A DNA stretch of 14,602 nucleotides from Bacillota bacterium (GTDB taxonomy: Bacteria > Bacillota > Clostridia > Lachnospirales > Lachnospiraceae). A program made the translations under genes and the position numbers. Shown here in pieces: positions 6,560-14,602 of this stretch. Within the stretch, counting starts at the first letter, position 1; every line of letters begins with the position of its first letter. The notes beneath the pieces are model-generated. The model saw nothing but the letters and a program-made list of their open reading frames with translations, did not search any database and was not told the DNA's origin. The stretch lies in NCBI GenBank assembly GCA_023439125.1, contig JAEXOU010000013.1, forward strand, positions 1-14,602, written 5' to 3'.

Positions 6560-9500
6560 ATGCTCAAAACAAAACGCACATCCCTGTCTACCATTAAGAC
6601 AATTGCCACCAAAGGGTTGTATTTGCTGATAATTCTCTCTCTGGCTCTATCAAGTCTTTCAGCATCACCGGTGACGCCGGTTTCAGCTTCTGCTGACAAA
6701 GACAAATCTATAGAAATCAATTCTTACCAAAATGCAGGAAAATTAACCGCAGAACAAAAGTCAGGGAAACCAGTCAGGCTTCTCTCAGAGGAATTAGCAG
6801 AATTATCTCCGGCAGAAAAGCCTACAACTATTAAATTGGAACTGGATGCCGAACCTGCGATCTACATTCCAAGTGTACCGATTACGCTCCGATGGGAAAT
6901 TAAAGATTATGAAAAATTGGATCTCAAATCCAATCCGCAAATTGTTATTACTACTCAGGCAGGAGTTGTTCCTCAGGACGCAACGCTTGCTAAAAAACTC
7001 TCTTCAGCATATTCACTCATTCTTCCTGTAAGCCAGAAAAGTGGAAGTATTGTGCTGGCGGTTAGTAGCGCGGCTGTGATGCCTATAAATCTGGGAGTAA
7101 AGCTGCAAAGCGGGGAAGAAGAAATAACAAAAAATGTAGTCATGATTGATGCCGCCCAAATTGATATAAGCCAGGGTAAAACGAGTGCATATAGTGGTTT
7201 AAATACACGCCAAAAACCTGCTTTTCTGGCGGAGAAGAGTATAGTGGGGATAAGTGCTCCTGCCGATGCAAGCCCGGACAATCTGGTTTTCAGCATGCAC
7301 CCTCCAAGCCCACATAAGTTGCCAGGCATGTCACTTTCAGGAAATCCTATAGAAATTCTGGCAGTGAGTAAGAAAACCTACAAGAATGTTAAACAATTCT
7401 CCAAGCCGATTGATTTGAAGATCAACTATGATCCAGAAGCTCATCCGGATTGGAGTGAAGATGATTTGCAGTTGTATTACTACGACGAAGCTACTTTTGA
7501 CTGGTTTCCGATGCCAACCACAGTAGACAAAGTCAATAAGACTCTCTCAACAAAGTCGAACCACTTAACTGTATTTGATTACAAGCTGAGTTCATGGCAG
7601 GGTTATTTGCCACCGACCGTAGATGGCTTTAAAGTAGCTGATTTCACCGGTGCCGGAACATATGGAATGAATTTTTGGGTTCCTCCTGCCCCGGGCGGAT
7701 TGGCACCAAGCCTGAGTTTGAATTACAACAGCCAGATTTTCGATGAATCTGCGGCATTGACTCAGGCATCATGGGTGGGCGCGGGGTGGAATCTGGATAC
7801 TGGCAGTATCACCCGCAACATGCACAGTACCAACGAAGTAACCACGGACGATACGTTTAACATATCTGCCGGAGGCATAAGCGGTTTATTGTTACCAGTG
7901 AGTACAAGTGGCTCTGTGACTACCTACAATACCGCCAACCAGAGCTTCACTAAAGTTACATTTAACAGCAGTAATAATATCTGGACTGCATATGAAAAGG
8001 GCGGCACCGTATATACTTTTTCAACACAAGCTAATCTTAATGGGAGTGCGGGTTGTGGAACACCTAACCTTACCTGGCGATGGTCGCTCACAAGCGTCAC
8101 TGACATTAATGGTAAGACTTTGAGCTATACCTATACAACGGATAAGAAGACGGTTTGTTCTGCCGGGCAGCAAAGCGATTTAGCTGTTTACCCTGCGACC
8201 ATCACTTATTCAAACAATCAGTACAGAGTGAATTTCGTAACCGAAGCCCGTAACGATTACCAGACATCCTGGACTACAGCGGCTTCGCAAGTCTTATACG
8301 GAACCAAACGTTTAAAAAGTATTCAAGTGCAGATGCTTAACGGCGGGAGTTGGACTACCATCCGCGAGTATGTTTTCAGCTACCTGACGACCAAAACTAA
8401 TAATATTAATGATCCAATCTTACCTGGAACAACATTTAGCAACAATAGCGGAAAAGTATTGACTTTAGGTGGTGTACAGGAATTTGGTAACGATGGGACT
8501 TCGGTTCAGCCGGCAACCAGATTTTTCTATGAAGACAAAATGCATCTGACAAGAGTCAATAATGGGCAGGGTGCCCAGGTGGATATTGAATATGAACGGA
8601 TGACATTCTACGACCAGGCAAATAAAGATGTTCGGGAGATTGCCACACTATTTGGAACAAACGAATGTAATTATTCAGCACAAATAGGTACTTCCTGGTC
8701 AGGCACAAAAGTCCGCTGCGATCCAGGAGACGGATCAGCACATGGTGGAAAACTACAAATTGGTGATACTAATGGGGGAGGATCCGGCGATCGTAGTTTA
8801 CCTGAAGGTATGGTAAAACCCGGTGACCGTTACCGTTTGTATATTGATGTTTTTGCATTAACAGGATCAACAGACGTGAATTACGGTATGGTGGATAACA
8901 CCAACCAGAATACTGTATTTCTTAGTCTAGACAATGTAAATAATGATGGCGGCGCAAGTGAAGAAAGCCGTGATATGCCGGTTGATTTCAATGCTAACAA
9001 TACAAAATTACGTATTGAATGTGATCTGTGTAATGTGCGGTATGTTGGGTTCATTCATTTCCTTACCTATTATCGTGCAACCACCCGTACTGTAACCGAC
9101 CAGGTTACCGGTGTCACGGGGGTATATACCAATAATTTTGACGGCCCCAAACCCAATAGCAATGAAGTATCTGAAGCCATAGTAGCTTCAAATGAAAATT
9201 ATTCCGTTCTGTATTCAAAACCCCAGGTGGAATTCCGTGGGCATTCCATGAGCGAAATGGTTGACCCATCGGGGTTGGCCTCGGTTAATTTTTATTTCCA
9301 GAACGATACCCTTAAGGGCAATTCGTATCGTAATTTAACCCTAAAGCAGAATTTTTACGAAGATCTGAGTACTCCGTCTGCCAGTAATTGGACAAAAACC
9401 GGCAGCGTGACCAGTGGAGCTGCGTCAGATTATGATGATGGTTCCCAATCCATTTCGAGTTCTACAACCACAAATGCCATCCTGCAGCGTTCGAATGCTG

Positions 9501-12500
9501 ACCTTGTCAGCGGAAGAATGGCATTTGCCCAGATGCGGATTAATAGTGCCAACCCGAATACGGTGGGTGAAGTGGGCGTTGTTTCCAATGGCGGAAAATT
9601 CTTCGGAGTTGTGGCCAAACCATCAGGAGGCCAGACAGCACTTTATACTCGTAGCAATACCGGTGGCGGGGTACAGGATTCTGTCCTGATTCCCGGCGGC
9701 ACATTCAAGCGCGATGCTTGGTACGGCGTGATGATGATCCTCGACAATTCCAACGGCTTCCGGGTTCGTGTCTGGCAGATGAATGATACTTCCAGCACCA
9801 CGTATGAGAGCGTTGTGGGTGGATTCTCTGAAGATACCTGGAAGTTCCGTTCGCAGGCTAATAGCGGTACCCTTTGGGCGGATACCTATCTCGATGGGAC
9901 GTTGTATACAGAGACGTCTACCCGCTACAATGTCAATACCCAGGTCGCACATGGTTCTCTGGCGACAAGTACCCTGCGTACTTACCTTGACCTGAATGTG
10001 GTCTGGGCTTCTGCCTTGGAAACAACAAACCGTATATACGACGGCAAATCGTCGTGGTACGGGACACGAACATTGACCGATTACAATATCGCCGACCAGG
10101 GTGGCAGTCAGTATGGTAACCCGACACGGACAGTTGTATCTTCCTGGGATGGTAGTAACTGGGTGGATTATCGGGCCAATAAAATAGAAATATATCCATT
10201 GGATAATGGATCAAAGTACCTTGTTAATTTGCCAGCGCGGACACTTGCATTAAGCTGTGAGGGTACAGCCAGTGATGGCAGCGACTGTGATTTCACCGGT
10301 GTAAATGGAAAATTAGGCGTTACGCTTAATATTTACGATGGTAATGGAAACTACAATACGCCACCTACAACCGGCTTATTAACCAAACAGCGTACCCGGT
10401 TAAATGATTCCTCATCGGCAAATTTTGGCGAAACTAATTTCACCTATGATAGCTGGGGAAATCAAACAGGCATAACTACATTCAGTGGATACGGAACTGA
10501 TAGTTCATCTCCCGCTTCGGGGGCGCGGATTATCAGCCGTTCTTATGATCCAACGTACAACACCTATATGACCAGCGAAACGAATTCGCTCAACCAGACC
10601 AGTACAACTGCCTATGATTTCAGTCTGGGTGTACCGACCAGTGTGACGGATGCCAATGGCATAACCACCAGCGCAGGGTATGATCATTTTGGGCGTTTGA
10701 CCAGTGTTGTAGCCCCGGGAGACAGCACCGCAACCTTAAGTGTGGTTTACAACAATTATTCATCCGCCAGCTCTCCTTTCAATGTTCTATTGACACAAAA
10801 ATTGGATGGCAGCCGGATTATGCAGGCAGCCCGGTATTACAGTGGATTGGGCAAATTGATCCAGAGTCAAACAATAAACGCTGAAGTAAATGGCGTAACC
10901 AAGAACATTGTGACTGACAGCCAGTTTGACATTATGGGCCGGATGACTAAACAGACAAAACCCTACACATATTCGGGTAGCGTGGTCTTCCAGCCTCAAA
11001 CGTTCAGCCAGCCGGTTGTAACCACCACCTACGATAACCTCAGCCGGGTGAAGAGGGTATTGGATGCAAATGGTACCCATACTGACACCGAGTACGACGG
11101 GCTTACTACTATTCAGATCGATCCTAAAGGCAACACCACCTCGACAACCAGTGATGTGTGGGGACGCGTAATTTCTGTGACTCCTCCCACAGGGCCAGGT
11201 TTAAGCTACGAATATGATAAATCCAACCATCTGACTCGTGTCACCGAGGGTACCGGTACAGCGGAGAGCATTACCACGTTAAGTTACGATATGGGCGGGC
11301 GTAAAGTTGGGATGAGTGACCCGGATATGGGTAATTGGAGCTACAGTTACGATGCTCTGGGAAATCTGACCGGGCAAACAGACGCGCGCGGATGCAGTAC
11401 AGACCTAAATTATGACCTGTTAAACCGGCCGACAGAAAAGTCATTTTCTGGTCCGGGTGCCTGCGGAAGCACAACAACGGTCTCGTATTACTATGATGGG
11501 AATGGTTTCAATTTTCTGGGTACATCCATTGGTGCCGGCACTGGCATGATAGGTCAGCGTACAGGTATGGTAGATGGATCCGGAGCTACGGTATGGAGTT
11601 ATGATATCCGCGGCCGTAAGACACACGAGACAAAACAGATCTACAGCGACGATGATAAAACGCAGGCGCAGAATTTTGGAACCAGTTGGTCTTATAACAG
11701 TGCCGACCTGCCGGTGACATTGACCTATCCGGATGGTGAAGAAAATACCCTGGGTTACAACTCACAGGGCGCACTAAAAAGCCTGACGAAGAGTGATAAT
11801 AGTTTCACATATGTCAAAGGATTGCTGTATGATGAAGCCGGCCGTTCAACCAGTTTGAATCTGGGCGATAGTGGCGGAAATCCCATTCTACAAAAAGCTT
11901 ATACCTATTTTGACTGGTCAACCACAGATATTGGTGGAAAGCTGGAGACGCTGGCCACGACCAATAATTCCGGCCTGCTGTTGCAAGGGTTGACGTACGG
12001 GTACGACAAGAACGGAAATATCACCAGGATAAACAACTCTGCAGCCGGTGAGATCAGCGATTATGGATATGACGCGCTCAATCGGTTGACATCCAGCAAT
12101 GTAACCGCCGGCGAAGGCGGCGCCAATATCTACCTGGAAAACTTCTACTATGACGAAGCCACAGGTAACCTGGCAAGCCGGGAGACCAATCAGGATCCCT
12201 TGAAGGGATACGATTATGACCCGGATCATAAGCATGCCGCCATACAGTTTGGCGATAACACCTATGAATATGACGCCAACGGAAATCAGGTTCAGCGGCA
12301 TGTGCAGGCCGGTGATAGTTCGCTGGTATATGATGCCGAAAACCACATGGTTGAGGTAAACACCACCCCCACCCAAACCCCTACCACTACCGAAACCGTA
12401 ACCGCCACTCCGGATACTTCAGGAACTCCGACAGAGACACCCACTCAAGATTTGACCGCAAGTGCTACACCGGAGGAAAGTGCTACCCCAACACCTACCC

Positions 12501-14602
12501 TGACAGAAATAATTGAAACACCCACTGATGAGACTCCGGAGGTAAGTGAAACACCTGTTGACGAGACCCCGGTAGGTAGTGAAACTCCATCTGGTGAAAC
12601 GCCTGAAGCTGGTACCACACCAACCGATTCTGGAACTGAAAGTACAGAGACATCAGGCGTTACTGAAGTTACAGAAACCCCAACGTCGATTCCACCGGTT
12701 GAAAACACTCAGGCGGAAATACCAACTGAGACAGAAACCGCCACTCCTTTCGAGAGTTTGACCCCGTCTTTCACTCCCTCATTTACCCCAACTGAGACAT
12801 CCACACCTACAACTGCTCCAACTAATACTCCCTCTTCGACCGCCACATCAACACACACTGTAACATTTACACCTACTGTGACCAACACAGCCACTATAAC
12901 CAAAACTCCAACTTTGACCTATACCGCGTCAAAAACCAATACGCCGACATTCTCGCTGACACCCTCAAAAACCTCAACATCAACGAATACGGCTACAAAT
13001 ACACCAACCAATACTTTCACGCCTACTGCGAGCAAAACGCCGACGATCACATTAACGCCTACATCAAGTAAAACACCAACGAATACGGCCACACCGACTA
13101 AAACGGCAACACCCACTTTCACACGCACGGCCAGCAAAACGCCAACAAATACCTATACACCAACGGCAACGAAAACTGCCACATATACCTATACAGCGAG
13201 CAAGACGCCAACCTTCACCTATACACCTACGTCAAGTAAGACTCCAACTAGCACGTACACCCGCACTTCAACCAGAACTCCAACTGCCACCGCCACCGCC
13301 ACGTTGCCCACGCTGGGAGGGATCAATAGCATATGCAACACAACTATGTTCACCCGGAGTGGTGGTGTATCGGCGGGATCAGCTGCCAGTGAATGCTATC
13401 TGGCACTTATAAATGGTAAGGTGACTAGCACAACATCGTTGGGAAGCTTCCAGAGCTTTGTACTGCGCTACTGGGATTACAGTGCAGGTACCCCGATCAG
13501 GATCAAAGTAGATGGAAATATCATCACCACCCTGGGAACAAATGCGTACGGCTGCGGGGATGTTGGTTGTAAAAAGGCATGGACTTCGCCGGTGTTTACT
13601 TACGGGCCGCATACCATCGAAATAAATGATACAACGACCAGTGCTTATGGTGCCCAGCTCATTTCCGTGACAAAATTAGGGATTAGCGCAACAGCAACCA
13701 ATACACTGTCTCCCACAGTGACAGGCACACCCACTAATACCTTTACGGTGACGAATACCCCGACAATCACAAATACCGCGACTGCGACGTTTACCGCCAC
13801 TCCTACGGTGACGAAAACATCAACCAACACCTCAACTCCGACCAGGACAGGGACATTTACCTATACTCCAACCGCTAGCAAGACACCGACCATCACATTA
13901 ACATCCACTTCAAGTAAAACACCAACCATAACAGCATCGGCGAGTAATACAGCAACTTTCACGTACACGCCCAGTGCTACGAACACACCAACCAATACAT
14001 TCACTCCTACGGCAAGTAAAACGCCGACAAATACTTCCACATCCACTTCGACAAATACACCAACTGCCACGGCTACAGCCACGTTGCCTGCCATTGGAGG
14101 CAATATCAGTGTGTGCGACACAACCAAATTCACCCGCAGCGGGGGAGTGTCATCGTCCACTTACGCGAGTGAATGTTACCTGGCACTTCAAAGTGGCAAG
14201 GTGACAAGCACCTCTGCCCTGGGCAGCTTCCAGAGTTTTGTACTGCGCTACTGGGATTACAGCATGGGTACCCCGCTCCGGATCAAGGTGGATGGAAATA
14301 TCATTGCCACCCTTTCCACCAACGCGTATGGCTGCGGGGATGGCGGCTGCAAGAAATCATGGACTTCACCGGTGTTTACATACGGCGTACATACGATCGA
14401 AATCAACGATACCGCGTACAGCGAGTACGGTGCCCAGATCATAACTGTGGCATTATTCGGGCAGGCGGCTACCCCAACACCAACGGATACAGCTACCCCC
14501 ACAATTACTCTTACCCCCACAGACGGGGCAACACCCACCCTTTCAGGCAGCGAAACTGCCACCCCGACGGCTACTGAAACCGCCACACCCACAACCTCGC
14601 CC
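6560..14602 (+). CDS. giant secreted RHS/YD-repeat protein, 3' end outside the window
   Basis: One frame is open from ATG 6560 to the last base, 2681 codons without a stop. AGGAG at 6547-6551 lies 8 bases before the ATG. A classic signal peptide covers residues 1-45 (KTKR, then YLLIILSLALSSLSA, cleavage after ASA 43-45). Residues 46-360 are a beta-rich N-terminal part with no clear family. Residues 361-425 match the SpvB/RHS shell motif (FWVPPAPGGLAPSLSLNYNS, then WVGAGWNLD). Residues about 930-1110 look like a laminin-G/concanavalin-like insertion. YD repeats run from about 1290 to 1933 (YDSWGNQT, YDHFGRLT, YDALGNLT, YDKNGNI, YDALNRLT, YDANGNQ). From 1934 a Thr/Pro stalk and two copies of a four-Cys domain follow. 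RHS proteins form a hollow beta shell that can enclose a C-terminal toxin. The DPxGR core motif and tip are not reached here, so toxin function is unproven. Base composition is clearly more GC-rich than the three genes upstream. Confidence 0.93.
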   Translation, partial: MLKTKRTSLSTIKTIATKGLYLLIILSLALSSLSASPVTPVSASADKDKSIEINSYQNAGKLTAEQKSGKPVRLLSEELAELSPAEKPTTIKLELDAEPAIYIPSVPITLRWEIKDYEKLDLKSNPQIVITTQAGVVPQDATLAKKLSSAYSLILPVSQKSGSIVLAVSSAAVMPINLGVKLQSGEEEITKNVVMIDAAQIDISQGKTSAYSGLNTRQKPAFLAEKSIVGISAPADASPDNLVFSMHPPSPHKLPGMSLSGNPIEILAVSKKTYKNVKQFSKPIDLKINYDPEAHPDWSEDDLQLYYYDEATFDWFPMPTTVDKVNKTLSTKSNHLTVFDYKLSSWQGYLPPTVDGFKVADFTGAGTYGMNFWVPPAPGGLAPSLSLNYNSQIFDESAALTQASWVGAGWNLDTGSITRNMHSTNEVTTDDTFNISAGGISGLLLPVSTSGSVTTYNTANQSFTKVTFNSSNNIWTAYEKGGTVYTFSTQANLNGSAGCGTPNLTWRWSLTSVTDINGKTLSYTYTTDKKTVCSAGQQSDLAVYPATITYSNNQYRVNFVTEARNDYQTSWTTAASQVLYGTKRLKSIQVQMLNGGSWTTIREYVFSYLTTKTNNINDPILPGTTFSNNSGKVLTLGGVQEFGNDGTSVQPATRFFYEDKMHLTRVNNGQGAQVDIEYERMTFYDQANKDVREIATLFGTNECNYSAQIGTSWSGTKVRCDPGDGSAHGGKLQIGDTNGGGSGDRSLPEGMVKPGDRYRLYIDVFALTGSTDVNYGMVDNTNQNTVFLSLDNVNNDGGASEESRDMPVDFNANNTKLRIECDLCNVRYVGFIHFLTYYRATTRTVTDQVTGVTGVYTNNFDGPKPNSNEVSEAIVASNENYSVLYSKPQVEFRGHSMSEMVDPSGLASVNFYFQNDTLKGNSYRNLTLKQNFYEDLSTPSASNWTKTGSVTSGAASDYDDGSQSISSSTTTNAILQRSNADLVSGRMAFAQMRINSANPNTVGEVGVVSNGGKFFGVVAKPSGGQTALYTRSNTGGGVQDSVLIPGGTFKRDAWYGVMMILDNSNGFRVRVWQMNDTSSTTYESVVGGFSEDTWKFRSQANSGTLWADTYLDGTLYTETSTRYNVNTQVAHGSLATSTLRTYLDLNVVWASALETTNRIYDGKSSWYGTRTLTDYNIADQGGSQYGNPTRTVVSSWDGSNWVDYRANKIEIYPLDNGSKYLVNLPARTLALSCEGTASDGSDCDFTGVNGKLGVTLNIYDGNGNYNTPPTTGLLTKQRTRLNDSSSANFGETNFTYDSWGNQTGITTFSGYGTDSSSPASGARIISRSYDPTYNTYMTSETNSLNQTSTTAYDFSLGVPTSVTDANGITTSAGYDHFGRLTSVVAPGDSTATLSVVYNNYSSASSPFNVLLTQKLDGSRIMQAARYYSGLGKLIQSQTINAEVNGVTKNIVTDSQFDIMGRMTKQTKPYTYSGSVVFQPQTFSQPVVTTTYDNLSRVKRVLDANGTHTDTEYDGLTTIQIDPKGNTTSTTSDVWGRVISVTPPTGPGLSYEYDKSNHLTRVTEGTGTAESITTLSYDMGGRKVGMSDPDMGNWSYSYDALGNLTGQTDARGCSTDLNYDLLNRPTEKSFSGPGACGSTTTVSYYYDGNGFNFLGTSIGAGTGMIGQRTGMVDGSGATVWSYDIRGRKTHETKQIYSDDDKTQAQNFGTSWSYNSADLPVTLTYPDGEENTLGYNSQGALKSLTKSDNSFTYVKGLLYDEAGRSTSLNLGDSGGNPILQKAYTYFDWSTTDIGGKLETLATTNNSGLLLQGLTYGYDKNGNITRINNSAAGEISDYGYDALNRLTSSNVTAGEGGANIYLENFYYDEATGNLASRETNQDPLKGYDYDPDHKHAAIQFGDNTYEYDANGNQVQRHVQAGDSSLVYDAENHMVEVNTTPTQTPTTTETVTATPDTSGTPTETPTQDLTASATPEESATPTPTLTEIIETPTDETPEVSETPVDETPVGSETPSGETPEAGTTPTDSGTESTETSGVTEVTETPTSIPPVENTQAEIPTETETATPFESLTPSFTPSFTPTETSTPTTAPTNTPSSTATSTHTVTFTPTVTNTATITKTPTLTYTASKTNTPTFSLTPSKTSTSTNTATNTPTNTFTPTASKTPTITLTPTSSKTPTNTATPTKTATPTFTRTASKTPTNTYTPTATKTATYTYTASKTPTFTYTPTSSKTPTSTYTRTSTRTPTATATATLPTLGGINSICNTTMFTRSGGVSAGSAASECYLALINGKVTSTTSLGSFQSFVLRYWDYSAGTPIRIKVDGNIITTLGTNAYGCGDVGCKKAWTSPVFTYGPHTIEINDTTTSAYGAQLISVTKLGISATATNTLSPTVTGTPTNTFTVTNTPTITNTATATFTATPTVTKTSTNTSTPTRTGTFTYTPTASKTPTITLTSTSSKTPTITASASNTATFTYTPSATNTPTNTFTPTASKTPTNTSTSTSTNTPTATATATLPAIGGNISVCDTTKFTRSGGVSSSTYASECYLALQSGKVTSTSALGSFQSFVLRYWDYSMGTPLRIKVDGNIIATLSTNAYGCGDGGCKKSWTSPVFTYGVHTIEINDTAYSEYGAQIITVALFGQAATPTPTDTATPTITLTPTDGATPTLSGSETATPTATETATPTTSP
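9352..9890 (+). other. laminin-G/concanavalin-like segment inside the RHS gene
   Basis: Residues about 931-1110 of the RHS protein have the rhythm of a LamG-type jelly roll: NFYEDLS.., then SNWTKTGSV, SGRMAFAQMRI, GKFFGVVAKP, RDAWYGVMMILD, GFRVRVWQM, DTWKFRSQ. Such domains bind glycans or proteins at the surface. It is assigned by pattern only, and lies between the SpvB-like shell part and the YD repeats. Confidence 0.4.
10440..12358 (+). other. YD/RHS repeat block of the giant protein
   Basis: Residues about 1294-1933 carry ten or more YD-type units with the YDxxGRLT consensus, for example YDHFGRLTSV, YDNLSRVKRV, YDALGNLTGQ, YDKNGNITRI, YDALNRLTSS and YDANGNQVQR. The last unit, YDAENHMVEV, is of the type that normally continues with a FVYDGDGNRV-like strand. 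Here it stops at residue 1933 and Thr/Pro sequence follows. Confidence 0.85.
12359..13315 (+). repeat. Thr/Pro-rich stalk, acidic half then lysine-rich half
   Basis: Residues 1934-2252 are dominated by Thr, Pro, Ser and Ala. The first part (to about 2070) is Glu/Asp-rich with TPE, ETPT and DETP motifs and almost no Lys. The second part has repeated SKTPT motifs (TASKTPT, TSSKTPT) and almost no acidic residues. It is predicted to be an extended, possibly glycosylated stalk. The ACN-rich code also makes the antisense strand free of stops, giving Val/Gly-rich spurious frames. Confidence 0.85.
13316..13688 (+). repeat. four-cysteine domain, copy 1
   Basis: Residues about 2253-2376. The cysteines lie in SICNTT, SECYL and YGCGDVGCKK, with FQSFVLRYWDY, RIKVDGNII, WTSPVFTYG and HTIEIND between and after them. 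It looks like a compact all-beta, disulfide-bonded domain, possibly of carbohydrate-binding type. I do not recognise a named family. It sits between two Thr/Pro stalks. Confidence 0.75.
13689..14095 (+). repeat. second Thr/Pro-rich stalk
   Basis: Residues about 2377-2512 link the two four-cysteine domains. It repeats the SKTPT motifs of the first stalk (TASKTPTITLTS, SSKTPTITAS, TASKTPTNTS) and ends with the same ATATATLP lead-in before the next domain. Confidence 0.75.
14096..14466 (+). repeat. four-cysteine domain, copy 2
   Basis: Residues about 2513-2635 repeat the domain at 13316-13688 at an exact 780-bp offset, with all four cysteines kept (SVCDTT, SECYL, YGCGDGGCKK) and long identical stretches such as FQSFVLRYWDYS and WTSPVFTYG. 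Many differences at DNA level are synonymous, which suggests selection on the protein after duplication. A third Thr/Pro stretch starts at about 14467 and runs off the window, so further copies may follow. Confidence 0.75.

Noticed and set aside
11918..12376. Minus-strand frame of 152 codons
   Set aside because: It overlaps the YD-repeat coding frame fully; the sense frame carries the clear YD motifs.
12445..13137. Minus-strand Val/Gly-rich frames (VGVxVxVGV)
   Set aside because: They are the antisense image of the Thr-rich ACN codons of the RHS stalk. The sense frame is longer, has a start, a ribosome site and a signal peptide.
13645..14592. Further minus-strand and out-of-frame plus-strand ORFs near the end
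   Set aside because: All are shadows of the RHS frame; none has a recognisable domain.

Overview
The window looks like a chromosomal stretch from an uncultured member of the Chloroflexota, probably Anaerolineae. This is an inference from three things: very long Thr/Pro-rich 'TPT' stalks on secreted proteins, a giant YD-repeat (RHS) protein, and the style of the repeated intergenic elements. No rRNA or marker gene is present to confirm it.

Layout. Positions 1-108 look like the right end of an IS21-type insertion sequence, with the last 14 codons of a gene and two GGACATTT subterminal repeats. Positions 128-516 hold two diverged copies of a 202-bp hairpin-forming intergenic element. Positions 503-975 hold four tandem copies of a unit of about 119 bp. 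Each unit contains the last bases of a tRNA gene, and the fourth runs into a tRNA-Met (CAT) 3' half whose 5' half is missing. Positions 976-1430 are AT-rich, with one good sigma-70-type promoter (1255-1282).

Four convincing protein genes follow. (1) A multi-pass membrane histidine kinase of the ComP/NarX type (HisKA_3) at 1431-3662, and (2) its NarL/FixJ-type response regulator at 3693-4310, form an operon. (3) A cysteine-rich, membrane-anchored lytic transglycosylase-like protein with a Thr/Pro stalk is encoded convergently at 6185-4323. (4) A giant secreted RHS/YD-repeat protein starts at 6560 and stays open to the last base (2681 codons, no stop), so its end, toxin tip and any immunity gene lie outside the window. 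The 374-bp gap between genes 3 and 4 carries a perfect 18-bp inverted repeat and, next to the transglycosylase gene, two 12-bp direct repeats spaced 22 bp apart.

How they may work together (inference). The kinase/regulator pair senses an envelope or extracellular signal. The transglycosylase opens peptidoglycan. The RHS protein is exported and displayed. The divergent intergenic region is the natural place for shared control. The most unusual part is inside the RHS gene: a Thr-rich stalk of more than 300 residues, followed by a four-cysteine domain duplicated at an exact 780-bp offset, sits in the middle of a YD-repeat motif.
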